DNA of 64,000 nucleotides from Terriglobia bacterium (lineage in GTDB: Bacteria > Acidobacteriota > Terriglobia > Bryobacterales > Bryobacteraceae). Positions 27,717 through 36,492 of the stretch are shown one piece after another. Each line of letters begins with the position of its first letter. The first letter of the stretch is position 1. The position numbers and the translations under genes were made by a program. The stretch spans positions 165,555 through 229,554 of the forward strand of contig JAJPHN010000034.1 of assembly GCA_021325235.1 (NCBI GenBank). Reading direction: 5' to 3'. The notes under the pieces were generated by a model. That model ran no database searches. It had not been told where the DNA came from and saw only the letters and a list, made by a program, of their open reading frames with translations.

Positions 27717-28098
27717 CCGGATCGCCTTCGAGTATCACCACGGCCAGCGCCATCTCTTTCGTATGTGTCAGGGAAAGATGAACCGCACGTACGCCTAAGT
27801 CGTCCGCGATCTGGCGCGCCACCCCCGCCAGTTGCAGAATCGGCCGCCCCGACGCCTGGTTGACTACTTCGAAATCCTGCCAGCGCACACCGCGCCGCCA
27901 GCCGGTCCCAATCGCTTTCATCCCCGCTTCTTTGGCTGCAAATCGAGCTGCGAATCGCTCGGCTGCATTGGCTTTTGAGAGCGCATACGTGCGTTCGCGC
28001 GGCGTGTAGACGCGATCGAGAAAACGCTGCCCGAAGCGCGCGATGGAATCGGCCACGCGTGGAACCTCGGCCAGATCCGTGCCGATTCCGATAATCAT
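27709..28098 (-). CDS. acpS: Holo-[acyl-carrier-protein] synthase
   Basis: The 129-residue protein has the usual AcpS length. It carries IIGIGTDLAEVPRV with metal ligand D8 and RFAAKEAGMKAIGTG with the second metal ligand Glu. The end is VHLSLTHTKEMALAVVIL. It transfers 4'-phosphopantetheine from CoA to apo-ACP for fatty-acid synthesis. I prefer the ATG at 28098, with GCAGG five bases upstream, over an in-frame TTG at 28110 that would add MQAA. It is the last gene of the ilvD-to-acpS minus-strand run. Confidence 0.96.
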   Translation of the reverse strand: MIIGIGTDLAEVPRVADSIARFGQRFLDRVYTPRERTYALSKANAAERFAARFAAKEAGMKAIGTGWRRGVRWQDFEVVNQASGRPILQLAGVARQIADDLGVRAVHLSLTHTKEMALAVVILEGDPVT

Positions 28099-28134
28099 CG
28101 CTGCCTGCAAAATCCGCCGGGCCGCGCTGTCAGG

Positions 28135-28410
28135 CTAACCTTCCGATTTCCGGAACTGTGCCCAGCGCTTCTTCTGCGCCGCTGCGATCTTCTTTCGCGC
28201 TTCAGCCGAAAGCGTGCGCTTCTTGCGCCCTCGCTTTACGGCGGGCTGCTTGCTCTCAGCGCCGCTGCTCTTCGTCTTTCTGCCCGCTCTTGTCCCGAGC
28301 ATTCGCCGGACTTCTGCAATCTGCTCGTCCAGTTTCTCCCGCTGCGCCTCCAACCCCTCGAGTGCCGCTTCTAATATTTCGTGACTTGGTGCCGATTTAG
28401 CTCTTGGCAT
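28135..28410 (-). CDS. Small basic coiled-coil protein (nucleic-acid-binding-like)
   Basis: The 91-residue protein has an N-terminal heptad helix (~8-40, LEAALEGLEAQREKLDEQIA), a Lys/Arg-rich linker (KRGRKKR) and a C-terminal LSAEARKKIAAAQKKRWAQF helix. The last element resembles the NUMOD-like or histone-H1-like helix seen in small acidobacterial basic proteins. It could be a DNA- or RNA-binding nucleoid protein; this is inferred from composition only. A perfect 11-base palindrome lies seven bases upstream of its ATG. Confidence 0.7.
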   Translation of the reverse strand: MPRAKSAPSHEILEAALEGLEAQREKLDEQIAEVRRMLGTRAGRKTKSSGAESKQPAVKRGRKKRTLSAEARKKIAAAQKKRWAQFRKSEG

Positions 28411-28416
28411 AGCTAT

Positions 28417-28427
28417 TTACTAAGTAA
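28417..28427. promoter_or_regulatory. 11-base palindrome upstream of the small basic protein gene
   Basis: TTACTAAGTAA is a perfect inverted repeat around a central A. It sits seven bases before the ATG at 28410, where a bound protein would block translation start or transcription. Function is inferred only from position. Confidence 0.35.
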
Positions 28428-28460
28428 CACAGGAAGCAACGAATCTCCAAGAAATAAACA

Positions 28461-28904
28461 TTACTCGCCCGCATAACACATCAGTGTTACTGGACCATCG
28501 TTTGTCAGATTTACTTCCATGTGAGCCTGAAAAACTCCGGTTTCTACCTGCGGACATAATTTACGGCAGCGCGCGATAAAGAGCTCGTATAATTGGCGCG
28601 CGTGCTCGGGCCTGGCAGCTTTTGAGTAAGAAGGCCGGTTTCCGCCTCGTGTGTCCCCGTATAAAGTGAACTGCGAAATAACTAGCGCTCCCCCTCCTAC
28701 ATCCAGCAGGCTGCGATTCATCTTGCCCTGCTCATCCGGAAAGATTCGGAGTTGTGCTACTTTTTCGGCCAGCTTACTGGCTTCAGCGGGCGTATCGTCA
28801 TCCTTTATGCCAAGGAAGATGCACAAACCGGGCCCGATCTGCCCGGCGACCGCGCCATCCACAGTTACACTGGCGCTTGAGACGCGCTGCACCAGCGCCC
28901 GCAT
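28461..28904 (-). CDS. dtd: D-aminoacyl-tRNA deacylase
   Basis: The 147-residue protein has the expected DTD length. It carries both active-site motifs, SQFTLYGD (~77-84) and NDGPVTL near the C-terminus, plus the N-terminal MRALVQRVSSASVTVDG. DTD removes D-amino acids (and Gly from tRNA-Ala) mischarged onto tRNA, using a Gly-cisPro-type chiral pocket built across the dimer. The ATG overlaps the stop of the FAD-linked oxidase by one base, so the two are translationally coupled. Confidence 0.97.
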   Translation of the reverse strand: MRALVQRVSSASVTVDGAVAGQIGPGLCIFLGIKDDDTPAEASKLAEKVAQLRIFPDEQGKMNRSLLDVGGGALVISQFTLYGDTRGGNRPSYSKAARPEHARQLYELFIARCRKLCPQVETGVFQAHMEVNLTNDGPVTLMCYAGE

Positions 28905-30271
28905 CAGACTGGCGGTACCTCAAACAGCGTTCCCCGCCCCAGCAGCCATTCCGGATCAAGCTTACGCTTCACTTCGCGCATCTTCTCAATCGAAGCTTGG
29001 TCGTACATCAGCCGCAGCAAGCCGATTTTTGTTTTGCCGATACCATGTTCGGCCGCAACCGTACCATTCACCGAGACGACTTTTTGAGCAAATTCGTAAA
29101 TCAGATCTTCCGCTTTTTTCGCCTGCTCGGTCGTGCGCGGCAGCAGGTTGATGTGATTATTCGCATCCCCCACATGCCCGAAAATCGTGTACTGCCCGGG
29201 AAATTCCGCTTCGCAGCGCTGTTTGTAGAAGTTATGCAACTCGCGATTCCGCGCGATCGGAACCGCAAAGTCCGTCGCGCATTTTGGGAATCCGTTTCGG
29301 CGCACAGTTTCGGTCACTAACACCGCCAGCATGTGCCGGAACTCCCGAAAGCGCGCCTGCTCGGATTCGCGAAATCCAAACCATGTCTCCTCAAGTGCAT
29401 TTTGAGCTGCCAGCCGCTCGGCCCAGCGCTCTACTTCCGGATCTTCCTCCGATCCGAGATTCTGCTCGACTAATAAAGCCGCCCTGCCCGCCGCCGGAAT
29501 CTCCGGATAGCGTTCCCGCAAAAACAGGAGGGCCGCCTCATCCATAAATTCGAGCAGCCGAAGCTCGCCAATTCCGCGCCAGGCCTCCACCGCATCGAAC
29601 GCTTCAATTTCAGAAGCAAAAAAGACAACTCCGCTCAATATCGCTCCGGGAGCCGGATGCAGCGCTAACTCCACTTCCGTCACCATTCCGAGAGTTCCTT
29701 CGCTTCCGGCGAGTAACTCCACCCAATCCACGTCGGGTTTCAGATAATAACCGGCCGAATTCTTGGTCGTTTCGGGCTGCGGAACAATCCCGTGCTCGAA
29801 ATCGAGCTTGTCCCCGCGCCGGAAACGCTCCGTCCGGCCATCGGCGAAAGTAACTTCCATCCCGAGCACCTGGTACCGCAGCGACCGGTAACGAAAACTC
29901 CGGGCTCCCCCCGCATTCGTACTGACAACTCCGCCGACCGATGCCGAAGCCTCGGTCGGATTCGGTCCTAAGAACTGACGCCGCTTTGCAGCCGCGCGAT
30001 GTAAGTCCTCAAGCGCTACGCCCGCGCCGCAGATCGCGCGCCCATTTTCAATCTCCAACTTACGAAATCGCTCGAGCGAGAGAACCGCTCCACCATGCGG
30101 CACCCGCGCTCCGGTCAGTCCCGTACCCGCGCCGGCGACCGTTATAGGAACCCGTTCCTTCGCGCATCGAGTTACTGTCTCGCGAAGCTCATGGACGGTC
30201 TCCGGTACAAACACACGATCGGCTTGCCCGCGATAGCCGGATGCGTCCCGCAGGTACGATTCGAATTCCAC
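28904..30271 (-). CDS. FAD-linked oxidase (D-lactate dehydrogenase/glycolate oxidase GlcD type)
   Basis: The 455-residue flavoprotein has an N-terminal FAD-binding domain (~20-160, VPITVAGAGTGLTGARVPHG, GPNPTEASASVGGVVSTNAGG) and a C-terminal FAD-oxidase_C domain (~200-450). The latter contains FGHVGDANNHINLLP in place of the usual HxGDGNxHxN, and AAEHGIGKTKIGLL near the end. Members oxidise 2-hydroxy acids such as D-lactate, glycolate or D-2-hydroxyglutarate; the substrate is not clear. It starts with GTG immediately after the ilvD stop (TAAGTG) and its stop overlaps dtd, so it lies in a tight operon. Confidence 0.93.
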   Translation of the reverse strand: MEFESYLRDASGYRGQADRVFVPETVHELRETVTRCAKERVPITVAGAGTGLTGARVPHGGAVLSLERFRKLEIENGRAICGAGVALEDLHRAAAKRRQFLGPNPTEASASVGGVVSTNAGGARSFRYRSLRYQVLGMEVTFADGRTERFRRGDKLDFEHGIVPQPETTKNSAGYYLKPDVDWVELLAGSEGTLGMVTEVELALHPAPGAILSGVVFFASEIEAFDAVEAWRGIGELRLLEFMDEAALLFLRERYPEIPAAGRAALLVEQNLGSEEDPEVERWAERLAAQNALEETWFGFRESEQARFREFRHMLAVLVTETVRRNGFPKCATDFAVPIARNRELHNFYKQRCEAEFPGQYTIFGHVGDANNHINLLPRTTEQAKKAEDLIYEFAQKVVSVNGTVAAEHGIGKTKIGLLRLMYDQASIEKMREVKRKLDPEWLLGRGTLFEVPPV

Positions 30272-31933
30272 TTACCCGGTCACCGCGCCATCTGCCGCCG
30301 AACCGACTAACTTCACGTATTTGGCCATTACCCCGGATCTGTACTTACTCGCCGGCACGCGAAATTCCGCCAGCCGTCTTCTAAGTTCTTGGTCCGGGAT
30401 ATCGAGCGAGATCTCGCATTTTTCGATATCAATCGTGATCGAATCCCCTTCGCGCACGGCGGCAATCGGTCCCCCCACGGCCGCTTCCGGCGCGACGTGC
30501 CCGACCATGAATCCGCGCGTCGCACCACTGAAACGGCCGTCGGTCACTAACGCAACGCTCTCGGACAATCCTTCGCCCACGATCGCGCTCGTCACGCCCA
30601 GCATCTCGCGCATCCCGGGACCGCCCTTCGGACCCTCATAGCGAATCACGACGATATCGCCTGCCGCGATCTTATGCTCGAGCACGGCGTGCATCGCATC
30701 TTCTTCCCGGTCGAAGACGCGCGCCGGGCCTGTCTGCTTGCTTCGGTTCAGGCCTGTCACCTTGATCACTGCGCCCTCCGGCGCGAGCGATCCCTTCAGG
30801 ATCACGATTCCGCCCGACTTCTTGATGGGATTCGAGAGCGGGCGAATCACATCCTGTCCCGGCGTCTCCTTCGCTTCGGCTGCTGCTTCGGCGAATGTCT
30901 TGCCTGTGATTGTCAGCACGTCGGAGTGTGCGAATCCACCATCGTGCAGCCGCTTCGCAATCACCGGAATCCCGCCGGCTTTATCCACATCCGCCGCTGT
31001 ATACTTCCCGGCAGGCTTGAGATCGGCCAGCAACGGGGTCTTGTGACTAAGCTCCTGGAAATCGTCGATCTTCAGCTCGATTCCGGCCTCGCGCGCCATC
31101 GCCAGCAGATGCAGCACCGCATTGGTCGAGCCGCCCGATGCCGCCACACTCGCAATCGCGTTGTCGATCGCTTGACGAGTAACAATTTTGCGCGGCCGCA
31201 GATCGTTCTTTACTGCGTTCAGAATGATCTCGCCGCATTGACGCGCCGCATCGTGCTTGCGCGCATCTACCTGCGGAATCGAATTTAGTCCCATCGGCGA
31301 GAGGCCAATAATCTCCATCACAGTCGACATGGTGTTGGCCGTAAACTGCCCGCCGCACGCGCCAGGTCCGGGACACGCCGAGTTTTCGATCGCCAGTAAC
31401 TCGTCGTCGCTGATACGCCCGGCGGCATTCGCACCCACCGCCTCGAAAACTTCCTGCACCGTAATATCCTTGCCTTTGTACTTACCCGGCAAGATCGTCC
31501 CGCCGTACAGAATCACTCCCGGCACATTCAGCCGCAGCAGCGCCATCGCCGCGCCCGGCACTGTCTTGTCGCAGGCGACCAGTGCCACAATTCCGTCGAA
31601 CATATGCCCGCGCGCCACTAACTCGATCGAATCCGCAATGACTTCACGGCTGATCAGCGACGTCTTCATTCCTTCGGTACCCATCGTGATGCCGTCGCTG
31701 ATAGCGACCGTGTTGAACTCCATCGGAGTTCCGCCGGCTTCTCTGATTCCGCGCGCTACATCCGCCGCCAGCTCACGCAGATTGTAGTTACACGGCATCG
31801 TTCCGATCCACGTATTCGCAATACCGATGATCGGCTTCTTCAAATCCTCATCCGTATAGCCAATCGCCTTCAGATACGAACGCGCCGGAGCGCGATCCTT
31901 GCCCTGCGTAATCGTGTAGCTCTGCAGCTTCAT
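30272..31933 (-). CDS. ilvD: Dihydroxy-acid dehydratase
   Basis: The 553-residue protein has the normal IlvD length and all family marks: [48 protein letters not shown] with the Fe-S cysteines, and the C-terminal [20 protein letters not shown]. It makes 2-ketoisovalerate and 2-keto-3-methylvalerate in valine and isoleucine synthesis. AGGA lies eight bases before the ATG. It heads a minus-strand run with the FAD-linked oxidase, dtd, the small basic protein and acpS, and is divergent from the DoxX-like gene across 64 bases. Confidence 0.97.
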   Translation of the reverse strand: MKLQSYTITQGKDRAPARSYLKAIGYTDEDLKKPIIGIANTWIGTMPCNYNLRELAADVARGIREAGGTPMEFNTVAISDGITMGTEGMKTSLISREVIADSIELVARGHMFDGIVALVACDKTVPGAAMALLRLNVPGVILYGGTILPGKYKGKDITVQEVFEAVGANAAGRISDDELLAIENSACPGPGACGGQFTANTMSTVMEIIGLSPMGLNSIPQVDARKHDAARQCGEIILNAVKNDLRPRKIVTRQAIDNAIASVAASGGSTNAVLHLLAMAREAGIELKIDDFQELSHKTPLLADLKPAGKYTAADVDKAGGIPVIAKRLHDGGFAHSDVLTITGKTFAEAAAEAKETPGQDVIRPLSNPIKKSGGIVILKGSLAPEGAVIKVTGLNRSKQTGPARVFDREEDAMHAVLEHKIAAGDIVVIRYEGPKGGPGMREMLGVTSAIVGEGLSESVALVTDGRFSGATRGFMVGHVAPEAAVGGPIAAVREGDSITIDIEKCEISLDIPDQELRRRLAEFRVPASKYRSGVMAKYVKLVGSAADGAVTG

Positions 31934-31997
31934 AGAAATTCCTATTTAATCAGCCCGCTAAACGCCGTTTCAGGATGTAAAATCATCCAGATCACTC

Positions 31998-33290
31998 ATG
32001 ACCACGACTGTTTCGCCGTCCCAGTCTGTCTCCGCAGAGCGCTGGACCCTTGCCGCTCGTGTCGCTTTCCGCTTTGTGTCGCTCTACCTCGTTCTGTTCT
32101 GCCTTTTGACGCAGATCTTCAATGCACTCCTCCCGATTCCGAATCTCGAGATGCCGTCTCCTGCCTATCTGCCGCCCTTCCGCCAGGCAGTGACATGGGT
32201 TGCCAATCACGTCTTCGGCTACACAAAGCCTCTGGTTTACGTGGAAGCGAGCGGAGACAAAGTTTTCGACTGGGTCTTCGTCGCCTGCATTCTCGCTCTC
32301 GCTCTGGTCGGCAGCATCATTTGGTCCATCCTCGACCGGCGCCGCCCGGCCTACACCAGGCTTTCCAATTGGCTGCGCGTTTTCCTGCGTTTCGCTCTCG
32401 CCGGTCAGATGTTCACGTACGGCTGGGTAAAGGTCTTCCCGATGCAAATGCCGTTCCCTCCGCTGATGCGGCTGGTCGAACGCTTCGGCGATTTCTCGCC
32501 TATGGGTGTTCTCTGGTCTTCGGTCGGCGCATCGCCCGCCTATGAGCGCTTTGTCGGCAGCGCGGAGTTACTCGCCGGCGTTCTGCTCGTTATCCCGGTG
32601 ACCAGCAAACTCGGCGCGCTCATCTGCCTCATCGACATGATCGAGGTCTTCATGCTCAATATGACCTACGACGTGCCGGTTAAGCTCTTCTCCTTCCACC
32701 TGATCTTGTTTTCCGCATTTCTGCTCCTGCCCGAGCGCACACGTCTGCTGCAATTCTGCTTTCTCGACTGCCCCGTGGGACCCGCTCGCAACGAGAAGCT
32801 ATTTTCGACCCGCCGCGCGAATCGGATCGCAACCGCGCTACAGATCCTGTTCGGCGCGTTGCTCTTTTTCTTTCAATTCCACGATGCCGCAAAAGGCTGG
32901 AAAGAGTATGGCGGCGGCGCACCCAAAAGCCCGCTGTACGGAATCTGGAATGTCGATGTTATGACCATAAACGGCCAGCCACACCCGCCCCTGCTCACCG
33001 ACAACGCGCGTTATCGATATGTCATTTTCGACTACCCACAACTCACCGTCGTGCAGCACATGGATGACAAAATCGCCTACTTACAATCCAGTTTCGATCC
33101 CAAAACGAACAAACTGACCCTCTCCAAGACCGGAGAATTCACGGTCGCTCGCGCAAACGGCCGTCTCACTCTCGACGGGCATCTCGGACACGACCAGATC
33201 CACATCGAATCGACCCTTCTCGATTGTCAAAGCTTCCTGCTGGTCAGTCGCGGCTTTCACTGGGTTCAGGAGTTTCCGTTCAATCGTTAA
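31998..33290 (+). CDS. DoxX-like membrane protein
   Basis: The 430-residue protein has about seven membrane helices, then a soluble C-terminal ~120 residues (LYGIWNVDVMTINGQPHPP to the end). The central part resembles DoxX-family proteins (FLRFALAGQMFTYGWVKVFP, VGSAELLAGVLLVIPVTSKLGAL). The soluble tail reads like a small beta-barrel lipid-binding or lipocalin-type domain (LTLSKTGEFTVARANGRLTL), but I cannot assign it. A TAAAAT sequence (31978-31983) could be a -10 element, giving a leader of only about eight bases. It converges with the YdcZ gene with a 4-base overlap. Confidence 0.8.
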   Translation: MTTTVSPSQSVSAERWTLAARVAFRFVSLYLVLFCLLTQIFNALLPIPNLEMPSPAYLPPFRQAVTWVANHVFGYTKPLVYVEASGDKVFDWVFVACILALALVGSIIWSILDRRRPAYTRLSNWLRVFLRFALAGQMFTYGWVKVFPMQMPFPPLMRLVERFGDFSPMGVLWSSVGASPAYERFVGSAELLAGVLLVIPVTSKLGALICLIDMIEVFMLNMTYDVPVKLFSFHLILFSAFLLLPERTRLLQFCFLDCPVGPARNEKLFSTRRANRIATALQILFGALLFFFQFHDAAKGWKEYGGGAPKSPLYGIWNVDVMTINGQPHPPLLTDNARYRYVIFDYPQLTVVQHMDDKIAYLQSSFDPKTNKLTLSKTGEFTVARANGRLTLDGHLGHDQIHIESTLLDCQSFLLVSRGFHWVQEFPFNR

Positions 33291-33739
33291 CCGGACTTAC
33301 GCGTAATCAGCACGATTCCCGCAATCATCAGCGCAGCGCCAACGATTTTGCCGATCGTCACCGCGTGTACCGGCATTCGAAGCAGTCCGAAATGGTCGAC
33401 CACGAGCGAAGCGATCAGCGCCGCCGTGACCGTGAAAGCAACAAACGGTCCGGCCCCAACTTTGTGCACCAGTGTTAACCCGGCGTAGACCTGTACCGCC
33501 CCCACTAAGCCGCCGAGCGGCGCCCACCACGGCATCGCGCTGAGGCTTTCGAGCTTCGGCAGTGGAGCGGGAAAGATCAGGAAGACGCAGAGAAAAAATA
33601 CCGTGATCACCAGGAACGAAACCAGGCTCGCCAGCCAGCGATTCTCGAGCGACGCATAAAGCTGCGCGTTCATAGCCGCGCCGAACGTCTGCAGCACTCC
33701 GCCCAGCACGATAAACGGGTACATCCAAACATTTCGCAT
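33287..33739 (-). CDS. YdcZ/DUF606-type small membrane transporter
   Basis: The 150-residue protein has five hydrophobic helices and matches the EamA-related DUF606 (YdcZ) family: LGGVLQTFGAAMNAQL near the start, WAPLGGLVGAVQVYAGL in the middle and LMIAGIVLITR at the end. Members are half-size drug/metabolite-like transporters of unknown substrate. I chose the ATG at 33739, with AAGGAGA nine bases upstream overlapping the MFS stop; longer in-frame starts run into the MFS gene. It is cotranscribed with that gene (14-base gap). Confidence 0.9.
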   Translation of the reverse strand: MRNVWMYPFIVLGGVLQTFGAAMNAQLYASLENRWLASLVSFLVITVFFLCVFLIFPAPLPKLESLSAMPWWAPLGGLVGAVQVYAGLTLVHKVGAGPFVAFTVTAALIASLVVDHFGLLRMPVHAVTIGKIVGAALMIAGIVLITRKSG

Positions 33740-33753
33740 CTGTAGTATTCTCC

Positions 33754-34986
33754 TTACCTCGCGTTCGCTTCCGGCACCGCTTTCCATAGGCACAGGAATG
33801 CGGCTGTGGCGATGCCGGCCAGCACCAGAAAACTCGCCGCAAATCCGGCCCGCTGTGCTACAAAGCCAGCCAGCACCGTACTCACGGAAGCCCCGATTCC
33901 GACCGCGGTCGCCAATCCGCCCATCGCCAGGTTAAAATGCCCCGAGCCGCGTGTCCGTTCCGCCACATACACGGCCGAAGCTACGCCGAAAATCGCGTTT
34001 GCGATGCCGTCCAGGACCTGTATCGCCAGCAGCAGCGGTACAGCTCTCGTCAACGTATAGAGAACGCCGCGCAGCGGCAGCACGCCAAAGCCGAAGAGCA
34101 GAAGCCGCCGTGGCCCCCAGCGCGCGCTGAGCTTGCCGGCTAATCCCGCGCTCAACGCAATCACCAGTTGTGTAATCGAAACCGATGCCGACATGAACGG
34201 CGCAGCCAGCCGCGCATGTCCGCGCGCCAGCATTTCGCTCAGCTGCGGCAGCATGGCCGCATTCGCCAGATGAAACAACACCGCCGACGTGGCAAAAGCA
34301 AACAGCGCCTTGTCCTGTAAGAGTAGCCGCAAACCGCGTCCGCCGCGCGCCTGTCCATCATCGGCTCCTCGTGCCCGAGCGTAATCGATCTGCCGCGCCG
34401 GAATCGCCGAGAGCGCCCACAGAGTAGGAATCGCCAGCAATGGCACAACCAGAAAGATCGCGCGCGTGCCGTAGCGCCATCCCACCCAGCCCATCAGCAG
34501 CGCCGCGCAGACATTCCCGGCGGCGCCAAAGCTCTGATTCCGCCCAAGCCGTGCATCGAATCGCTCGCGCCCGACCAGTCCCAGCGTGATGGCCGTAATC
34601 GCGGGCCCGATGAGCGCGCCCACAGCTCCCAGCACGATCTGCGAACCGAGCAGCGCACCGAAACTGCGCCCATAAGCCAGCCCAACCGCTGCAACAGCAA
34701 TCGCCGCCACTCCCAGCCCGATCAGAGTGCGCTTCCGGCGGGTTGCATCCACCAGCGCCCCGCCCGGCGTCTGGAGCGCGATTCCGGTCAACCCGCCCGC
34801 CGTCAGAAACGTGCCCACCTGGGCCGGATTCCAGCCGCGTGCGGTCAGCGCTGCCGCAACAAATGGCCCCACTCCCGTCTGCACATCCGCCATCCAGAAA
34901 TTGAGCCAGTCAAGCGCGGAAGTGCGTAGCGGCGCCTTCCAACCCTTGGCCTGTACCGCCGGCTGCAGCACACTCTCAGCACTCAT
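33754..34986 (-). CDS. MFS transporter
   Basis: The 410-residue protein has twelve predicted helices. The loop 2-3 motif is degenerate (GGALVDATRRKRTLIG), followed by GLVGRERFDARLGRNQSFGAAGN in the central region and GPRRLLLFGFG as the second-half loop motif. It looks like an MFS efflux or uptake permease; the substrate cannot be inferred. The start at 34986 (MSAESV) overlaps the previous gene's end by 11 bases. An in-frame start 24 bases further upstream (MAFVLESH) would overlap it more. Confidence 0.9.
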   Translation of the reverse strand: MSAESVLQPAVQAKGWKAPLRTSALDWLNFWMADVQTGVGPFVAAALTARGWNPAQVGTFLTAGGLTGIALQTPGGALVDATRRKRTLIGLGVAAIAVAAVGLAYGRSFGALLGSQIVLGAVGALIGPAITAITLGLVGRERFDARLGRNQSFGAAGNVCAALLMGWVGWRYGTRAIFLVVPLLAIPTLWALSAIPARQIDYARARGADDGQARGGRGLRLLLQDKALFAFATSAVLFHLANAAMLPQLSEMLARGHARLAAPFMSASVSITQLVIALSAGLAGKLSARWGPRRLLLFGFGVLPLRGVLYTLTRAVPLLLAIQVLDGIANAIFGVASAVYVAERTRGSGHFNLAMGGLATAVGIGASVSTVLAGFVAQRAGFAASFLVLAGIATAAFLCLWKAVPEANAR

Positions 34987-35500
34987 GTGGCTTTCCAATA
35001 CGAATGCCATTCACCTGTTCGGCTTCGATGATCCGCCGCCCGTTCGCCAACGGTTTCGCTTTTCCGTGTCCTTCGACTCGCATACCGGTCTCCAGCTTTA
35101 CTGCCTTCGCCCCATGCGGCTTTAGATGCAGGAAGTCGCCCGAATCGAGCACTCCTCCATTCACCTGTCCATCCAGCGCGTAATTGAGTCGCGCCACTCG
35201 CCCTCGAAATCGGCCGCCGTCCGTGTCTTTTGCCGGCCAGCTGCCGTGCGCGCCTTCCAGACGAACCAGCTTCAGCACCGGATGCGCAGCGTCTCTTTTC
35301 CCGCTCCCGTCTTCTTCGCAGGCGACCGCAATTTCGGCTCCTTCGGGCGCGAGCGCGGCGATTTCGCCGGCCGACTCGCGAGCGAAGTTCACCTGCACCA
35401 CTTCGCCTCCCTCTCTGAGCAGCAGACCTTCGTACCCGCCTTTAGGGCTGATGTTGTAGCTCTCAACTCGCCCGCGCTTTTGAATCGTTTTCTTAGCCAT
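34976..35500 (-). CDS. Cytosolic protein with duplicated NYxxDG..GFLL-type domain
   Basis: The 174-residue protein has no signal peptide and a basic N-terminus (MAKKTIQKRGR). It holds two copies of a ~60-residue beta-rich unit at ~9-60 (RVESYNISPKGGYEGLLLRE) and ~100-168 (RVARLNYALDGQVNGGVLDS). The same unit occurs twice in the divergent secreted protein at 35691. I know no name for this domain; it looks like a small barrel with an OB-fold-like turn. I chose the ATG at 35500 because longer in-frame starts give low-complexity upstream sequence. Function unknown. Confidence 0.75.
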   Translation of the reverse strand: MAKKTIQKRGRVESYNISPKGGYEGLLLREGGEVVQVNFARESAGEIAALAPEGAEIAVACEEDGSGKRDAAHPVLKLVRLEGAHGSWPAKDTDGGRFRGRVARLNYALDGQVNGGVLDSGDFLHLKPHGAKAVKLETGMRVEGHGKAKPLANGRRIIEAEQVNGIRIGKPHEC

Positions 35501-35690
35501 GCCGCTTTGATCTGCATCTCGCGCGCCGCGTCCGCAGTCCGAAGAGCAAACGCCTGTGTGCGATTCGAGTGTCCGCCTGCCGTACAACGCCGTACCGGTT
35601 ACGACCGCCTCCCGCCCCCAACCACCCTTCAGCCAGCGGCGCCTTTCTTCGGCGCGTCTCGTGCACTGTTCAAGCGCGGAGGTTCCCCAT

Positions 35691-36431
35691 ATGAAACACA
35701 ATCTGAAACAATTCGCAGGAGCCGCCGTTTTCGTGCTGGCCATCGCTTTCTCTCTCGATGCGCAGCCGAAACGCGGCCGGCCCGCACCACCGCGGCCCGC
35801 TCCGTCCGGCGTCTACCAGACCGTCTCCGGCTCGATTGCGCAGTTCAACTACAATCGCGACGGGCTCATCGAAGGCTTTCTGCTCAACAACAACACGCTG
35901 GTGCACTTGCCGCCGGCCGCCGCCGGATTCATCGGCAGTTCGCTGCGCCAGGGTGACACAATTGAGGTGGCGGGCCTGGCCAACAGCAACCCGTCGGGCC
36001 TCACCACGATTGCCGCGCAGCATCTCACCGACCGAACGTCCGGCAAGACCATATCGATTCCGCAACCCGGTGCTGCCGCGCCCTACTCCGGTTCCGGACG
36101 CATCCAGCAGCTCAACTACGCAGCTGATGGTGCCGTCAACGGCTTTCTGCTCGATAACGGAACGCTGATCGAAATGCCGCCCTTCTCCGCAGCCAACCCA
36201 TCGTCGATCCGCGTGGGCGGAAGTGTCAGCTTCACCGGCTATGCGCGCTCCAGCATCAGCGGCCGCACAGTCGTCAACGCCCAGACCCTCACGGTAAACG
36301 GTCAAAGCCTCGCCCTCGCCGGTCCAGCACCTCGCGCCGCTGTTCCGCCGCCCGCGCCCGCTGCTCCGCCGGCACCGCCGCCCACAGCCACTGAGGAACC
36401 GGCCCCACCTCCGCCTCCTCCCCAGAACTGA
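35691..36431 (+). CDS. Secreted protein with duplicated NYxxDG..GFLL-type domain and Pro-rich tail
   Basis: The 246-residue protein has a signal peptide (GAAVFVLAIAFSLDA|QP) and a Pro-rich spacer. Two copies of a ~65-residue unit follow at ~46-115 (GSIAQFNYNRDGLIEGFLLN) and ~135-205 (GRIQQLNYAADGAVNGFLLD), then a C-terminal Pro/Ala-rich tail (~212-246). The units match those in the divergent cytosolic gene. GGAGG lies eight bases before the ATG, which supports this start over the longer frame. A Pro-rich tail in a periplasmic protein may be a spacer or cell-wall-crossing segment. Role unknown. Confidence 0.78.
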   Translation: MKHNLKQFAGAAVFVLAIAFSLDAQPKRGRPAPPRPAPSGVYQTVSGSIAQFNYNRDGLIEGFLLNNNTLVHLPPAAAGFIGSSLRQGDTIEVAGLANSNPSGLTTIAAQHLTDRTSGKTISIPQPGAAAPYSGSGRIQQLNYAADGAVNGFLLDNGTLIEMPPFSAANPSSIRVGGSVSFTGYARSSISGRTVVNAQTLTVNGQSLALAGPAPRAAVPPPAPAAPPAPPPTATEEPAPPPPPPQN

Positions 36432-36492
36432 TCGAGAACGCGCAGAAACAACGGGCAGAAACACCTTCCCGCCTGCTGGTATCTGCTGTGAT

